DNA of 9,119 bases from JBCBST01 sp039819115 (GCA_039819115.1 JBCBST010000125.1:1-9119), one strand, 5' to 3'. Counted from the stretch's first letter, positions 1 to 6,727 are shown. Made by a program: numbers and translations. The notes: generated by a model from the letters alone, not told the origin.

Positions 1-790
1 ACTCATCATTGTGTTGCGTGTCTTCATAGTTGAGCAAAACCTTAAGATGACCTAGCCCTTCATTTTCCATCCCCTGCTTTATGAGGGTTAGCGCCAACCA
101 GTATCTATTGACAACGTTATCGTTAATGAGAATGGCATCCCTGAAATGACGTTCTGCCACACCGATGACGCCCTCCGGTGTAACGCCAAAAAAGAATCCT
201 GACATTCTCTTTAGAAACGGACTCAGGTTGGCAATTTCATAGTGCCAACGCCCGAGGATGTGATGAGCACGATCGTTATCAGAATCTATATGTACGGCTT
301 GCTCCGCGTATACTCTTACGCTATCGGCAAGGCGGGCTTTTGTTTTCAAACCGGATATTGAAAGTATGCCCGCAAACGACATACTCGCCATTTCGTATGC
401 ATGTGTTACTTTTTGTGCGGTATCTGCCTGAATGGCTTTCTTAGACCATTCCAACGCTTCCTGAAAGTTTCTTTTTTTTTCTTTCTTTGATCTCTTCCCT
501 CTGTCATTGTATTCCGTATCTGCTAATTCAATATAATTGAGTGCAAACCTCCAATAGACGGTGGGATCGTTTGGGCATGTCTTGTCGATTTCTTCAAGGA
601 ACGTAATCACCTCATTACGATCTCCATCTGCTCTTAATTCTTCGTACTGGTCAAGATTCGGGAAAAAGCAATCGCTGGCAAAGTAAATGTTCTCTGATTT
701 CAACTCCTGAGCTTTTCCCGGTTTCGTACATAGTCCAGACTTTATGAAACAGACCAATAAAAGGATGAGAAGTGTTTTGCCGTCGAGCAT
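1..790 (-). CDS. Exported TPR protein, RMDN-like (C-terminus beyond window)
   Basis: The frame is open from an ATG at 790 to the left window edge, giving 263 residues with no stop; the C-terminus is missing. The start overlaps the stop of the upstream Wzi-like gene by one base (TAATG), so translation is probably coupled. Residues 5-20 are a hydrophobic segment followed by PGKA-QE, a plausible signal peptidase I site; the cysteines nearby do not fit a lipobox well. The rest is helical and TPR-like: one repeat around residues 60-125 and a stretch around 178-250 containing HHILGRWHYEIANL, then a phenylalanine-rich segment and AERHFRDAILIN. This order (HxxGxWxYExA, loop, then a repeat with RYWLALTLIKQG) resembles the TPR domain of the eukaryotic regulator of microtubule dynamics (RMDN/FAM82) family, which has bacterial relatives. 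The function is unknown; a periplasmic scaffold is an inference. A run of nine A residues lies in the coding strand near residue 104. Confidence 0.82.
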   Translation of the reverse strand, partial: MLDGKTLLILLLVCFIKSGLCTKPGKAQELKSENIYFASDCFFPNLDQYEELRADGDRNEVITFLEEIDKTCPNDPTVYWRFALNYIELADTEYNDRGKRSKKEKKRNFQEALEWSKKAIQADTAQKVTHAYEMASMSFAGILSISGLKTKARLADSVRVYAEQAVHIDSDNDRAHHILGRWHYEIANLSPFLKRMSGFFFGVTPEGVIGVAERHFRDAILINDNVVNRYWLALTLIKQGMENEGLGHLKVLLNYEDTQHNDE

Positions 791-2472
791 TAAAAACCAA
801 GTTGAAACCTTAAATCAATTAACCTGAAGTTATCTGCACGTGTACCATTAAATACATTGCGCTCCACGATATTTGCACTTAGCACAACTCCACGAAATGG
901 CTCAATTTGCCCACCAAATTCAAGTTCATGCCAGGCACTCAGATCTGCATCCTGAAACATAATAAAACCAGCATTATTGGATCCGATCAGCAAATCTCCT
1001 CCTACATTACGTACCAGATTTCCATTTTCGTCTACCGGATTAAATCCTTTACGCACATTACGATAGGCAAATTGAATCCATGCGCGGTAAGGAAGCCATT
1101 TCGTGAACCTGAATTCCAGTTCATCGGCGTTTGGTCCTAAATAATGACCCAGACTACGTCCACGTTGCTCAAAGGTATTCAATCGCTGCCAGTGTGTGTA
1201 TACAAAAGGCTCCAGCCTGGTATATCCAAAGGCGAACTGACTTGAAAAGGGCAATGCGGTTAAAAACCCTACATTCAGGGCAACATCATCATCCCGTGTT
1301 GCTTCGTCTTGTAGAATATCACTGAAGCTTATTAAATCATCAATTAACAAGGTTGCAAATACCTCAACCTTGGGTATAGGCTGAGCCACAACATCCAGCG
1401 CTAAAAAAGCATTATCTCTATCTGAATTCTCCAGTTCTGAGATAAAGATTGGAGCAACGGGATTCAGATAGGAAAGATCGGCTACTCTGTTGCTGTAAGT
1501 GAGCATTTCTGTAACTGCAATTTGAACTTGCTTAATGGGCTTCAAAGAGAGGCGATGCATAACAATCCAGCGTTCCGGAGCTATCCTGGTGCGTGCCGTG
1601 TCTTGACCTACAATTACAAAAGTATCGTTTGGTCTGGCATACAACGATCCATGTAACGCCGTATACCGAATTCTCTTTGAGTGAAATTTTAATCGGAGCC
1701 AATTGAAATTCGGGGCGGTCTCACTTAATAAAATGGATGAATTCACTCCAGGACCAATGCGCAGAGATCCTCTCCCAATATCAAAACTGGCGATCCCTTT
1801 TTTTACCGTTAGGAACGCTTCGTAGTAATTAGCCGTATTTTTGCGCTGTCTTTCCACCGTTTCGCTAGGGCCCCAAAAATCATCCTGCTCTAAGGCAAAC
1901 AAATCACCATTACCGGACACATTTTGTGCTTCCAGATGAAGACCTACAATATCCTGAAAGGTAGCATATCCACGAATCCCCCTATAGTTGATATATGACG
2001 AGTAAGTATCCGATCCGTTTTCACCCGATAATGTTGCCTGTCCAAGCTGAATATCAAAAGCACCGTTTATACCCACAGAACTATCATCAATCGACACCCA
2101 CTGTCTCTCATTGTATGGTTCTAAAAAGTATTTTATTCGTTCAATGAGTGGGCGTTCTGTCGTAAAGAAACCATATTCATTTCTTTCTTTCAGGTAATCA
2201 GGATCAAATTCTTTCAGGTAAGCATCGAGTGTAAACTGATCGGCATAGGAAAGCTCACCTTCAACAGTCTGGATCTCTTTCAGAAACCGAACAACTTTCC
2301 CCCTGGTAACCGGTAGATCTTCGTATTCGAATTCATAAAGGCGGCCCTCAATTCGCTGTTGATGCAGCCAATCGTACACGGGATGAATGGACGGTACAAT
2401 AGATACCTGCCCATATACACCTGGGGTCAGAAACCATAACAACACAACCGTGAGTATGAGTAACCTTTTCAT
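790..2472 (-). CDS. Wzi-like outer-membrane beta-barrel protein (capsule assembly family)
   Basis: This 560-residue protein starts at an ATG only 2 bp after the stop of the glycosyltransferase gene. Residues 1-21 form a signal peptide ending GVYG-Q. A short helical region follows (about 27-90) with the pattern HPVYDWLHQQRIEGRL ... DLPVTRGKV, the N-terminal signature I associate with the Caps_assemb_Wzi family. From about residue 130 to the end there are alternating amphipathic strands rich in aromatic residues, and the protein ends in LRFQLGF with a terminal Phe, the usual beta-signal for BAM-dependent insertion. In Escherichia coli, Wzi is an outer-membrane lectin that anchors K30 capsule. 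Members of this family in the Bacteroidota group are widespread and mostly uncharacterised, often far from any capsule locus. Here the only envelope-polysaccharide neighbour is one glycosyltransferase, so a role in attaching or sensing a surface glycan is possible but inferred. The family call is solid; the precise role is not. Confidence 0.85.
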   Translation of the reverse strand: MKRLLILTVVLLWFLTPGVYGQVSIVPSIHPVYDWLHQQRIEGRLYEFEYEDLPVTRGKVVRFLKEIQTVEGELSYADQFTLDAYLKEFDPDYLKERNEYGFFTTERPLIERIKYFLEPYNERQWVSIDDSSVGINGAFDIQLGQATLSGENGSDTYSSYINYRGIRGYATFQDIVGLHLEAQNVSGNGDLFALEQDDFWGPSETVERQRKNTANYYEAFLTVKKGIASFDIGRGSLRIGPGVNSSILLSETAPNFNWLRLKFHSKRIRYTALHGSLYARPNDTFVIVGQDTARTRIAPERWIVMHRLSLKPIKQVQIAVTEMLTYSNRVADLSYLNPVAPIFISELENSDRDNAFLALDVVAQPIPKVEVFATLLIDDLISFSDILQDEATRDDDVALNVGFLTALPFSSQFAFGYTRLEPFVYTHWQRLNTFEQRGRSLGHYLGPNADELEFRFTKWLPYRAWIQFAYRNVRKGFNPVDENGNLVRNVGGDLLIGSNNAGFIMFQDADLSAWHELEFGGQIEPFRGVVLSANIVERNVFNGTRADNFRLIDLRFQLGF

Positions 2473-2474
2473 GA

Positions 2475-3428
2475 CTAGTTAAGAATATCGTTGATTGGTG
2501 GTTTTTGACTTTTCACATGATTAGAGTTTATCAATTCACCCAGGAAACCCACGGTGAAAAACTGTACTCCCAATACCATAAGCAGGATGCCAAGAAAAAG
2601 CAGCGGGCGGCCTCCAATTCCAACCTGATACACCAGCTTTATGAACGCCAGGTACGCATTTATACCTCCACCCACAGCCAACAGAAACACCCCAATGGTT
2701 CCGAAGAAATGCATGGGTTTGTGCTTATAACGATGCACAAATAAAATAGTGATCAGATCTAAAAATCCGTTCATGAATCGATTTAAGCCAAATTTGGTAA
2801 CACCGTATTTTCTGGCTTGATGATGTACCGCTTTCTCTCCGATTTTCTCAAATCCTTCCCATTTGGCAAGCAACGGAATGTATCTGTGCAGTTCTCCGTA
2901 AAGAAAAATGCTCTTTACTACTTCTTTTTTGTAGGCCTTTAAACCACAGTTGAAATCGTGCAGATGAATGCCAGCTGCTTTCCGGGTAACGAAGTTGAAA
3001 AATCGTGAAGGTATCGTTTTTGTGATTGGATCGTGCCTTACTTTTTTCCAGCCCGAAACCAAATCCATACCATCATCAAGCATCTTCAACATGGCAGGTA
3101 CTTCACCCGGATCATCTTGTAAATCAGCATCCATTGTAACCACATACCGGCCTTCTGCGGCTTCAAAACCGGCTTGTAAAGCCGGGCTTTTTCCTTTGTT
3201 TTTCCGAAAACAGAGTCCTCTTACGCCATCATATTTAAGATCTAATTCCTTAATCACACTCCACGACCGATCTGTAGAACCATCGTTAACAAAAATCACT
3301 TCATAGGAATACGTATCCTTAAGGGTTGTATGGATTTGTTCCATTAACTCCGGGAGAGATTCTTCTTCGTTCAGAAGTGGAATTACGATACTAACGTCGA
3401 GCGATGGGGATGCGGAATAACCTGTCAA
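2475..3428 (-). CDS. Family 2 glycosyltransferase, GtrB/DPM1-like, with two C-terminal membrane helices
   Basis: This is a 317-residue GT-A fold enzyme. Visible motifs are VSIVIPLLNEEESL (12-25, nucleotide-sugar binding start), VNDGSTD (47-53), MDADLQDDP (99-107) with the metal-binding DAD at 100-102, and FNCGLKAY (159-166). HRYIPLLA (181-188) and ARKYGVTKFGL (205-215) are typical of enzymes that transfer a sugar onto polyprenyl phosphate. Hydrophobic segments at about 240-265 and 277-302 form a membrane hairpin like that of GtrB and related dolichol/undecaprenyl-phosphate glycosyltransferases. The likely reaction is NDP-sugar plus undecaprenyl phosphate to sugar-P-lipid at the inner leaflet; the sugar cannot be read from sequence. 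The start is TTG: the upstream frame reaches a TAG with no ATG or GTG, and no other start exists before the catalytic domain. It is the first gene of a minus-strand operon with the Wzi-like and TPR genes. Confidence 0.92.
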   Translation of the reverse strand: MTGYSASPSLDVSIVIPLLNEEESLPELMEQIHTTLKDTYSYEVIFVNDGSTDRSWSVIKELDLKYDGVRGLCFRKNKGKSPALQAGFEAAEGRYVVTMDADLQDDPGEVPAMLKMLDDGMDLVSGWKKVRHDPITKTIPSRFFNFVTRKAAGIHLHDFNCGLKAYKKEVVKSIFLYGELHRYIPLLAKWEGFEKIGEKAVHHQARKYGVTKFGLNRFMNGFLDLITILFVHRYKHKPMHFFGTIGVFLLAVGGGINAYLAFIKLVYQVGIGGRPLLFLGILLMVLGVQFFTVGFLGELINSNHVKSQKPPINDILN

Positions 3429-3459
3429 GCAATCGTTAATTTTAAAATTCTGAGTATCT

Positions 3460-3493
3460 AACCTCTAAAATGGTTTTATTAACCTTTTAGGTT
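3460..3493. promoter_or_regulatory. Nested dyad in the GT2/MerR divergent promoter region, candidate operator
   Basis: The 91-bp gap between the two divergent starts contains AACCTCTAAAATGGTT (3460-3475), TTATT, then AACCTTTTAGGTT (3481-3493). The right element is itself a perfect palindrome (AACCT-TTT-AGGTT), the left is a looser one (AACC-N8-GGTT), and the two are inverted repeats of each other apart from three extra bases on the left. This is the kind of paired site a dimeric regulator would bind. The adjacent MerR-type protein is the natural candidate, which would imply autoregulation and control of the glycosyltransferase operon. That link is inference; no exact TAnnTTTG promoter element was found on either strand here. 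Confidence 0.45.
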
Positions 3494-3519
3494 TCACGAA
3501 AAATACACTTTCTGTCACT

Positions 3520-3840
3520 ATGAAAAAATTGTATTACTCGATGGGCGAAGTGACTCAGCTTACAGAATTACCTGCTCATGTTCTTCGCAATTGGGAAAAG
3601 AAATTCAGTCAATTAAAGCCCAAAAAAAACAGTGCGGGGAACAGGGCATATAAAGAAGAGGAAGTCCAGCTTATCTTTAAAATCAAAGAGATGCTCATGG
3701 ATCAAAAACTGAGCCCGGAGGGAGTTAAGCGTCTGCTTAATGGTGAACCGGATTCCTCTGATAATGCGCTCCAGGCTGATGTCAAAAAAGACCTTATGGA
3801 AATGAAGGTATTTCTGAATGGGCTTCTCGAGAAATTGTAG
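3520..3840 (+). CDS. MerR-family transcriptional regulator, short form without effector domain
   Basis: This 106-residue protein has an N-terminal winged helix-turn-helix: LYYSMGEVTQLTELPAHVLRNWEKKF (about 4-29) is the recognition helix region and GNRAYKEEEVQLIFKIKEML (40-59) is the wing and following helix, as in MerR proteins. Residues 84-106 form a short amphipathic helix suited to antiparallel coiled-coil dimerisation. There is no cysteine and no C-terminal ligand domain, so metal or drug sensing of the classical type is unlikely. Short MerR proteins of this type, with a W-E-(K/R)-(K/E)-F and KPKKN pattern, are common in the Bacteroidota group and largely uncharacterised. No Shine-Dalgarno is visible upstream of the ATG. 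The last 47 bp are antisense to the end of ctaA. The dyad just upstream (3460-3493) is a candidate autoregulatory operator. Confidence 0.88.
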   Translation: MKKLYYSMGEVTQLTELPAHVLRNWEKKFSQLKPKKNSAGNRAYKEEEVQLIFKIKEMLMDQKLSPEGVKRLLNGEPDSSDNALQADVKKDLMEMKVFLNGLLEKL

Positions 3841-4891
3841 AACCTTCACTTACTGACTCTTTACTCATCCACAGGCTCAATAACACCAAAAAAGAAGAAC
3901 AGATTAAAAGGGCTCCGAACGTCAAATGCAGAACCTGAAGTGCAGCTGCCATATTCAGGTAGTTTAATCCGGCACCGATACTGACTTGTAACACAATGAG
4001 TGCAGTCATTGTATAGGACTGTTTGATGAGCATTCCGGATGCTACACGGCGTTGAATCAAAACTAAAAAAGCAATATTGAGAATTACGATGCTCCAGGAA
4101 AAGCTGCGATGAATTGGAAAGACCTCACCAAGTTGGGAAATCCAGGTGGACCTGGGAGGCACGTTTACGCCTTCTTTGATGATATCAACCGCTTCTCTTA
4201 CCTGGGTTCCAAGAACCATCTGGATGATAATACATGCAAAGAGTGGTACAGCTATCCAAAGAAGTGCTTTTCGGTTTTGAGGTGTCAGATAGGTAGAGAA
4301 TTGCTCTTTCGTAGCCCATACCGCAATAAACAAGAGTGCATTCACAATAACCATAGCCAGGATCATGTGAGTGGTTATCATGCCGGGTAACAGATTTGTA
4401 CTCACAACAATGGAACCCAGCCATCCCTGAAACCCGGTGAGTATGACTACAAAAGCCGCAAGGACAGGAATAGAACGTCGTGTTTTCCAGTATGAAAGTG
4501 AACGCAGAAACGTCGCAAAAACTAATAAACCAATAACTGCACCTATTAACCGGTTGATGTATTCAATCCATGTTTTTGTGGCGTTAAAATCCTCTTCCCG
4601 AAGAATATTTGGATCGTTCGCGATGGTATAGGCAAGCTCATTAAACCCTGCCTTTTCCAGATAACCCACAATTCGTTCGTTCTTCTCAACACGTTGTTGA
4701 ACGTATAGTTCTTTGTAGTTTTCGGGAAGTTCAGAGACTTCCGTTGGAGGAATGTACTGACCAAAACATTTCGGCCAGTCGGGACAGCCCATACCGGACC
4801 CCGTTCCACGTACCAGTCCTCCTACGAAAATTAGAAAAAGAGTAGCGGCAACAGTTGTAAAAGCAAGTTTCTGAAAAGCGTTGAACTGCAT
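3794..4891 (-). CDS. ctaA: Heme A synthase (CtaA/COX15)
   Basis: This 365-residue integral membrane enzyme oxidises the C8 methyl of heme O to the formyl group of heme A for cytochrome aa3-type oxidases. About eight membrane helices are arranged as two similar halves. The first helix runs into GGLVRGTGSGMGCPDWPKC (24-42), with a C36-x5-C42 pair in the first outer loop, comparable to the redox cysteine pair of bacterial CtaA. Glu110 in WIEYINRLIG corresponds to the essential Glu57 of Bacillus subtilis CtaA. His175 (THMILA), His261 (PIHRSFSW) and His322 (LHLTFGA) match the conserved heme-binding histidines, but the fourth, expected three residues after the Glu, is Asn113. A soluble loop of about 60 residues (45-105) precedes helix 2. 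The polar tail (about 343-365) is encoded antisense to the end of the MerR gene. The gene is divergent from ctaB across a 78-bp region with an inverted repeat. Confidence 0.95.
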   Translation of the reverse strand: MQFNAFQKLAFTTVAATLFLIFVGGLVRGTGSGMGCPDWPKCFGQYIPPTEVSELPENYKELYVQQRVEKNERIVGYLEKAGFNELAYTIANDPNILREEDFNATKTWIEYINRLIGAVIGLLVFATFLRSLSYWKTRRSIPVLAAFVVILTGFQGWLGSIVVSTNLLPGMITTHMILAMVIVNALLFIAVWATKEQFSTYLTPQNRKALLWIAVPLFACIIIQMVLGTQVREAVDIIKEGVNVPPRSTWISQLGEVFPIHRSFSWSIVILNIAFLVLIQRRVASGMLIKQSYTMTALIVLQVSIGAGLNYLNMAAALQVLHLTFGALLICSSFLVLLSLWMSKESVSEGSTISREAHSEIPSFP

Positions 4892-4918
4892 TTGATAGAA
4901 ATAAAAAGAATGAAATGC

Positions 4919-4946
4919 TGTATCTTATAACTCTGTTTAAGATACA
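4919..4946. promoter_or_regulatory. Perfect 9-bp inverted repeat between ctaA and ctaB, candidate shared operator
   Basis: TGTATCTTA (4919-4927) and TAAGATACA (4938-4946) are exact reverse complements separated by 10 bp. The dyad centre (about 4932.5) lies within 2 bp of the middle of the 78-bp space between the ctaA ATG (4891) and the ctaB TTG (4970), so both genes are equally placed to respond to it. Half-site centres are 19 bp apart, close to two helical turns, which suits a dimer on one DNA face. Each arm also contains TATCTTA, partly like the Bacteroidota -7 element TAnnTTTG, but no TTG at suitable spacing accompanies it. The binding protein is unknown. Confidence 0.55.
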
Positions 4947-4969
4947 TATTCATCAAAAAAATTGTTCCG

Positions 4970-5869
4970 TTGGTTGGCCAGAACATTCAGATTCCGAGAA
5001 CCCGCTCTGCAATCATAGCTGATTACTATCAGCTGACAAAGCCCGGCATTACCTTAGCTGTACTCATCAGCATGCTGGTGGGGTTTGTATTGGGAAGCAA
5101 CGGAGCCATTGATTTACTGGTAATGTTCCATGCTATTCTTGGAACATATCTGATTGCGGCTGGGACTGGTGCACATAACCAGTTTATGGAGCGGAAACTG
5201 GATGGTCTGATGAAGCGCACCGAAAAACGCCCTCTGCCAGACCGTAGAATCTCATCTAAAAACGGGATGATCTTTTCGCTCACCCTCATTTTTTCCGGTC
5301 TGCTCTATCTAATTTTGATGGTCAACCCGGTTGCCGGTATGGTCTCTTTTGCCACTACCCTGGTTTACTTAGTTGCGTACACTCCCATGAAAAGAGTATC
5401 AGCCATCAACATAGCCATCGGAGCTGTGCCGGGAGCCTTACCCCCGGTGGGAGGATGGGCAGCTGCATCCGGCACGATAACAGAGCCCGGTGTATGGCTG
5501 CTTTTTTCAATCCTGTTTCTATGGCAGGTTCCACATGTAATGGCTATTGCCTGGATGTGTAAGGATGATTATTCCAGCGCCGGTTTTCAGATGCTGCCCA
5601 AAAATGATGAATTAGGAAGGAAAACAGCATTCTGGACTCTGTTTTGCACTCTTCTACTGTTCCCGGTCACCTTTACACTGTACGGTATCGGTATCAGTGG
5701 CCTTGTATTCCTTGTCCTGGGCACGGGACTTGCACTCTTCTTTTTATGGTTTAGCGTCCGCTTTGTACGTGACCGCTCTAAATTGAAAGCACGTCAGCTT
5801 ATGTTTGCCTCTATCGCCTACCTGCCTTTAGTCTGGGTAGCTGTTATTATTGATCACTTCCTTCTTTAA
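4970..5869 (+). CDS. ctaB: Heme O synthase / protoheme IX farnesyltransferase (CtaB/COX10)
   Basis: This 299-residue UbiA-superfamily prenyltransferase transfers farnesyl from farnesyl diphosphate to the 2-vinyl group of heme B, making heme O, the substrate of CtaA. The first Asp-rich site is AHNQFMERKLDGLMKRTEKRP (68-88; N70, D78, R83, R87), matching the family's NxxxxxxxD-xxM-xRT-xxRP signature. YTPMKRVSAINIAIGAVPGA (137-156) and WQVPHVMAIAWMCKDDYSSAGFQM (185-208; H189, D199-D200, Y201) are the later conserved loops. Eight or nine membrane helices are visible. The start is TTG at 4970: the frame upstream runs to a TAA at 4928 with no ATG or GTG, and the next residues are the usual cytosolic N-terminus before YYQLTKPGITL. 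It converges on the RDD gene with a 4-bp gap. Oxidase subunit genes are absent from the window. Confidence 0.95.
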   Translation: MVGQNIQIPRTRSAIIADYYQLTKPGITLAVLISMLVGFVLGSNGAIDLLVMFHAILGTYLIAAGTGAHNQFMERKLDGLMKRTEKRPLPDRRISSKNGMIFSLTLIFSGLLYLILMVNPVAGMVSFATTLVYLVAYTPMKRVSAINIAIGAVPGALPPVGGWAAASGTITEPGVWLLFSILFLWQVPHVMAIAWMCKDDYSSAGFQMLPKNDELGRKTAFWTLFCTLLLFPVTFTLYGIGISGLVFLVLGTGLALFFLWFSVRFVRDRSKLKARQLMFASIAYLPLVWVAVIIDHFLL

Positions 5870-5902
5870 ACGATCAGGCGGCTTCTGCTTCATGGAAGTG
5901 AT
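5853..5902. terminator. Possible convergent hairpin at the ctaB / RDD gene ends
   Basis: ATCACTTCC (5853-5861, last codons of ctaB) is the exact reverse complement of GGAAGTGAT (5894-5902, last codons of the RDD gene). The 9-bp stem would close a 32-base loop spanning both stop codons. The loop is long and there is no U tract, so this is at best a weak bidirectional terminator or a chance match. It is recorded because the two convergent genes have only 4 bp between them and no other candidate terminator. Confidence 0.2.
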
Positions 5903-6632
5903 TATAGTCTTCCAACACCGCATTTAAGAACTCATCTGCATTCATGTCCAACCCAAAAGCCTGAGTCTTTTTCTCGATATGATTGCGTGTTTTCTGGAGC
6001 ATCACAAACCAGGTATTTTGATCGTATTCTCTTTTGGCTGCGAGTACTTCTTTTACAATTCGCATATCCTGATCAGATAATTCCTGAATACCTGTAATTC
6101 TGGGTTGGTACTGATCCTGAAGAGAAGCATATAAGGTCTCTTCCAACCGGATTCGCTTTCTTTGCTTAACAACCATGGTCTTGGCGGCTACATCGCCCAG
6201 TCGCTGTCCTTTGCCGTTAAAGTTAACTGCAAAATAAGCAATGGCACCAAGAAACATGTACACCTCCACCAGTCGAAAAATCCATCGGATGAAATAACTA
6301 CTTAAACTAGGCTCGCGCCCGTTAACAGCCACCACACGAACACCTGCCATCCATTTTCCAAGGGTTTTTCCATCCCATAAACTTTCCATAACCAAATCGT
6401 AAAACACAATTGGAAATACAATGAATACAAAAAGCAGCCAGTCATATTCGGAAATGCTTTGTGAAGCATTTGCCAATGTCTCTGTGAAATACCCCCATGC
6501 AATGGATAGCGTCACATAGTAGACAAACAAAAAGAAGAAATCGAGAATAGTGGCCAGCATTCGACTACCAACATCAGCAGGGGCATAATTGAGCGTTACA
6601 TGTTGCGTGGTTTCTATTCCAAAATGAGACAT
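5874..6632 (-). CDS. RDD-family membrane protein
   Basis: This 252-residue protein starts at the ATG at 6632. An in-frame ATG at 6677 would add 15 residues, but the protein from 6632 begins MSHFGIETTQHVTLNYAPAD, the usual start for RDD proteins of this group, and the earlier ATG lies inside a likely promoter. The RDD hallmarks are Arg24 and Asp31 in SRMLATILDFF at the start of helix 1, and DLVMESLWDGKTLGKWMAGVRVV after helix 2. A third hydrophobic segment (about 130-152) follows. The last 100 residues are soluble, charged and helical. RDD proteins are poorly understood; some have been linked to ion transport. Here the gene is divergent from a SpoIIM-like gene, an arrangement that recurs in related genomes with DUF4129, MoxR and DUF58 genes, so it probably belongs to that membrane system. 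Confidence 0.88.
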   Translation of the reverse strand: MSHFGIETTQHVTLNYAPADVGSRMLATILDFFFLFVYYVTLSIAWGYFTETLANASQSISEYDWLLFVFIVFPIVFYDLVMESLWDGKTLGKWMAGVRVVAVNGREPSLSSYFIRWIFRLVEVYMFLGAIAYFAVNFNGKGQRLGDVAAKTMVVKQRKRIRLEETLYASLQDQYQPRITGIQELSDQDMRIVKEVLAAKREYDQNTWFVMLQKTRNHIEKKTQAFGLDMNADEFLNAVLEDYNHFHEAEAA

Positions 6633-6676
6633 CGGCCAATTTCTATTTAATGGAAAAACAGGTACTATCCAACCCA

Positions 6677-6706
6677 TAAATATAACGTTTTAAGCCCGTC
6701 TGCAAT
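6677..6706 (-). promoter_or_regulatory. Putative Bacteroidota-type promoter for the RDD gene
   Basis: Reading on the minus strand, ATTG (6706-6703) is followed after 18 bp by TATATTTA (6684-6677). This fits the -33 TTG / -7 TAnnTTTG promoter of Bacteroidota at seven of eight bases in the -7 box. Transcription would begin near 6670, about 40 bp before the ATG at 6632 and downstream of the alternative ATG at 6677. This supports the shorter RDD protein. The match is by eye and could be fortuitous. Confidence 0.4.
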
Positions 6707-6727
6707 AGGCGTTGTACCCGATTTACG

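Noticed and set aside
907..1325. Two plus-strand open frames of 64-77 codons opposite the Wzi-like gene
   Set aside because: They lie entirely antisense to a well-supported barrel gene, overlap each other, and encode no recognisable domain or signal peptide.
2505..3306. Plus-strand open frames opposite the glycosyltransferase gene
   Set aside because: They are antisense to conserved GT2 motifs; their composition is explained by the opposite strand.
3423..3428. TTGACA on the minus strand, resembling a -35 box
   Set aside because: It includes the start codon of the glycosyltransferase and no -10-like hexamer follows at proper spacing.
3438..3449. 12-bp palindrome AATTTTAAAATT upstream of the glycosyltransferase
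   Set aside because: It is purely A/T and such palindromes arise often by chance in AT-rich intergenic DNA; the nearby AACC/GGTT dyad is a stronger candidate.
3613..3849. Minus-strand open frame covering most of the MerR gene
   Set aside because: The plus-strand reading gives a clear winged helix-turn-helix, and the minus reading has no family features.
4109..4809. Several 64-93 codon frames on both strands within ctaA
   Set aside because: All are shadows of ctaA, whose conserved Cys, Glu and His motifs run uninterrupted through the region.
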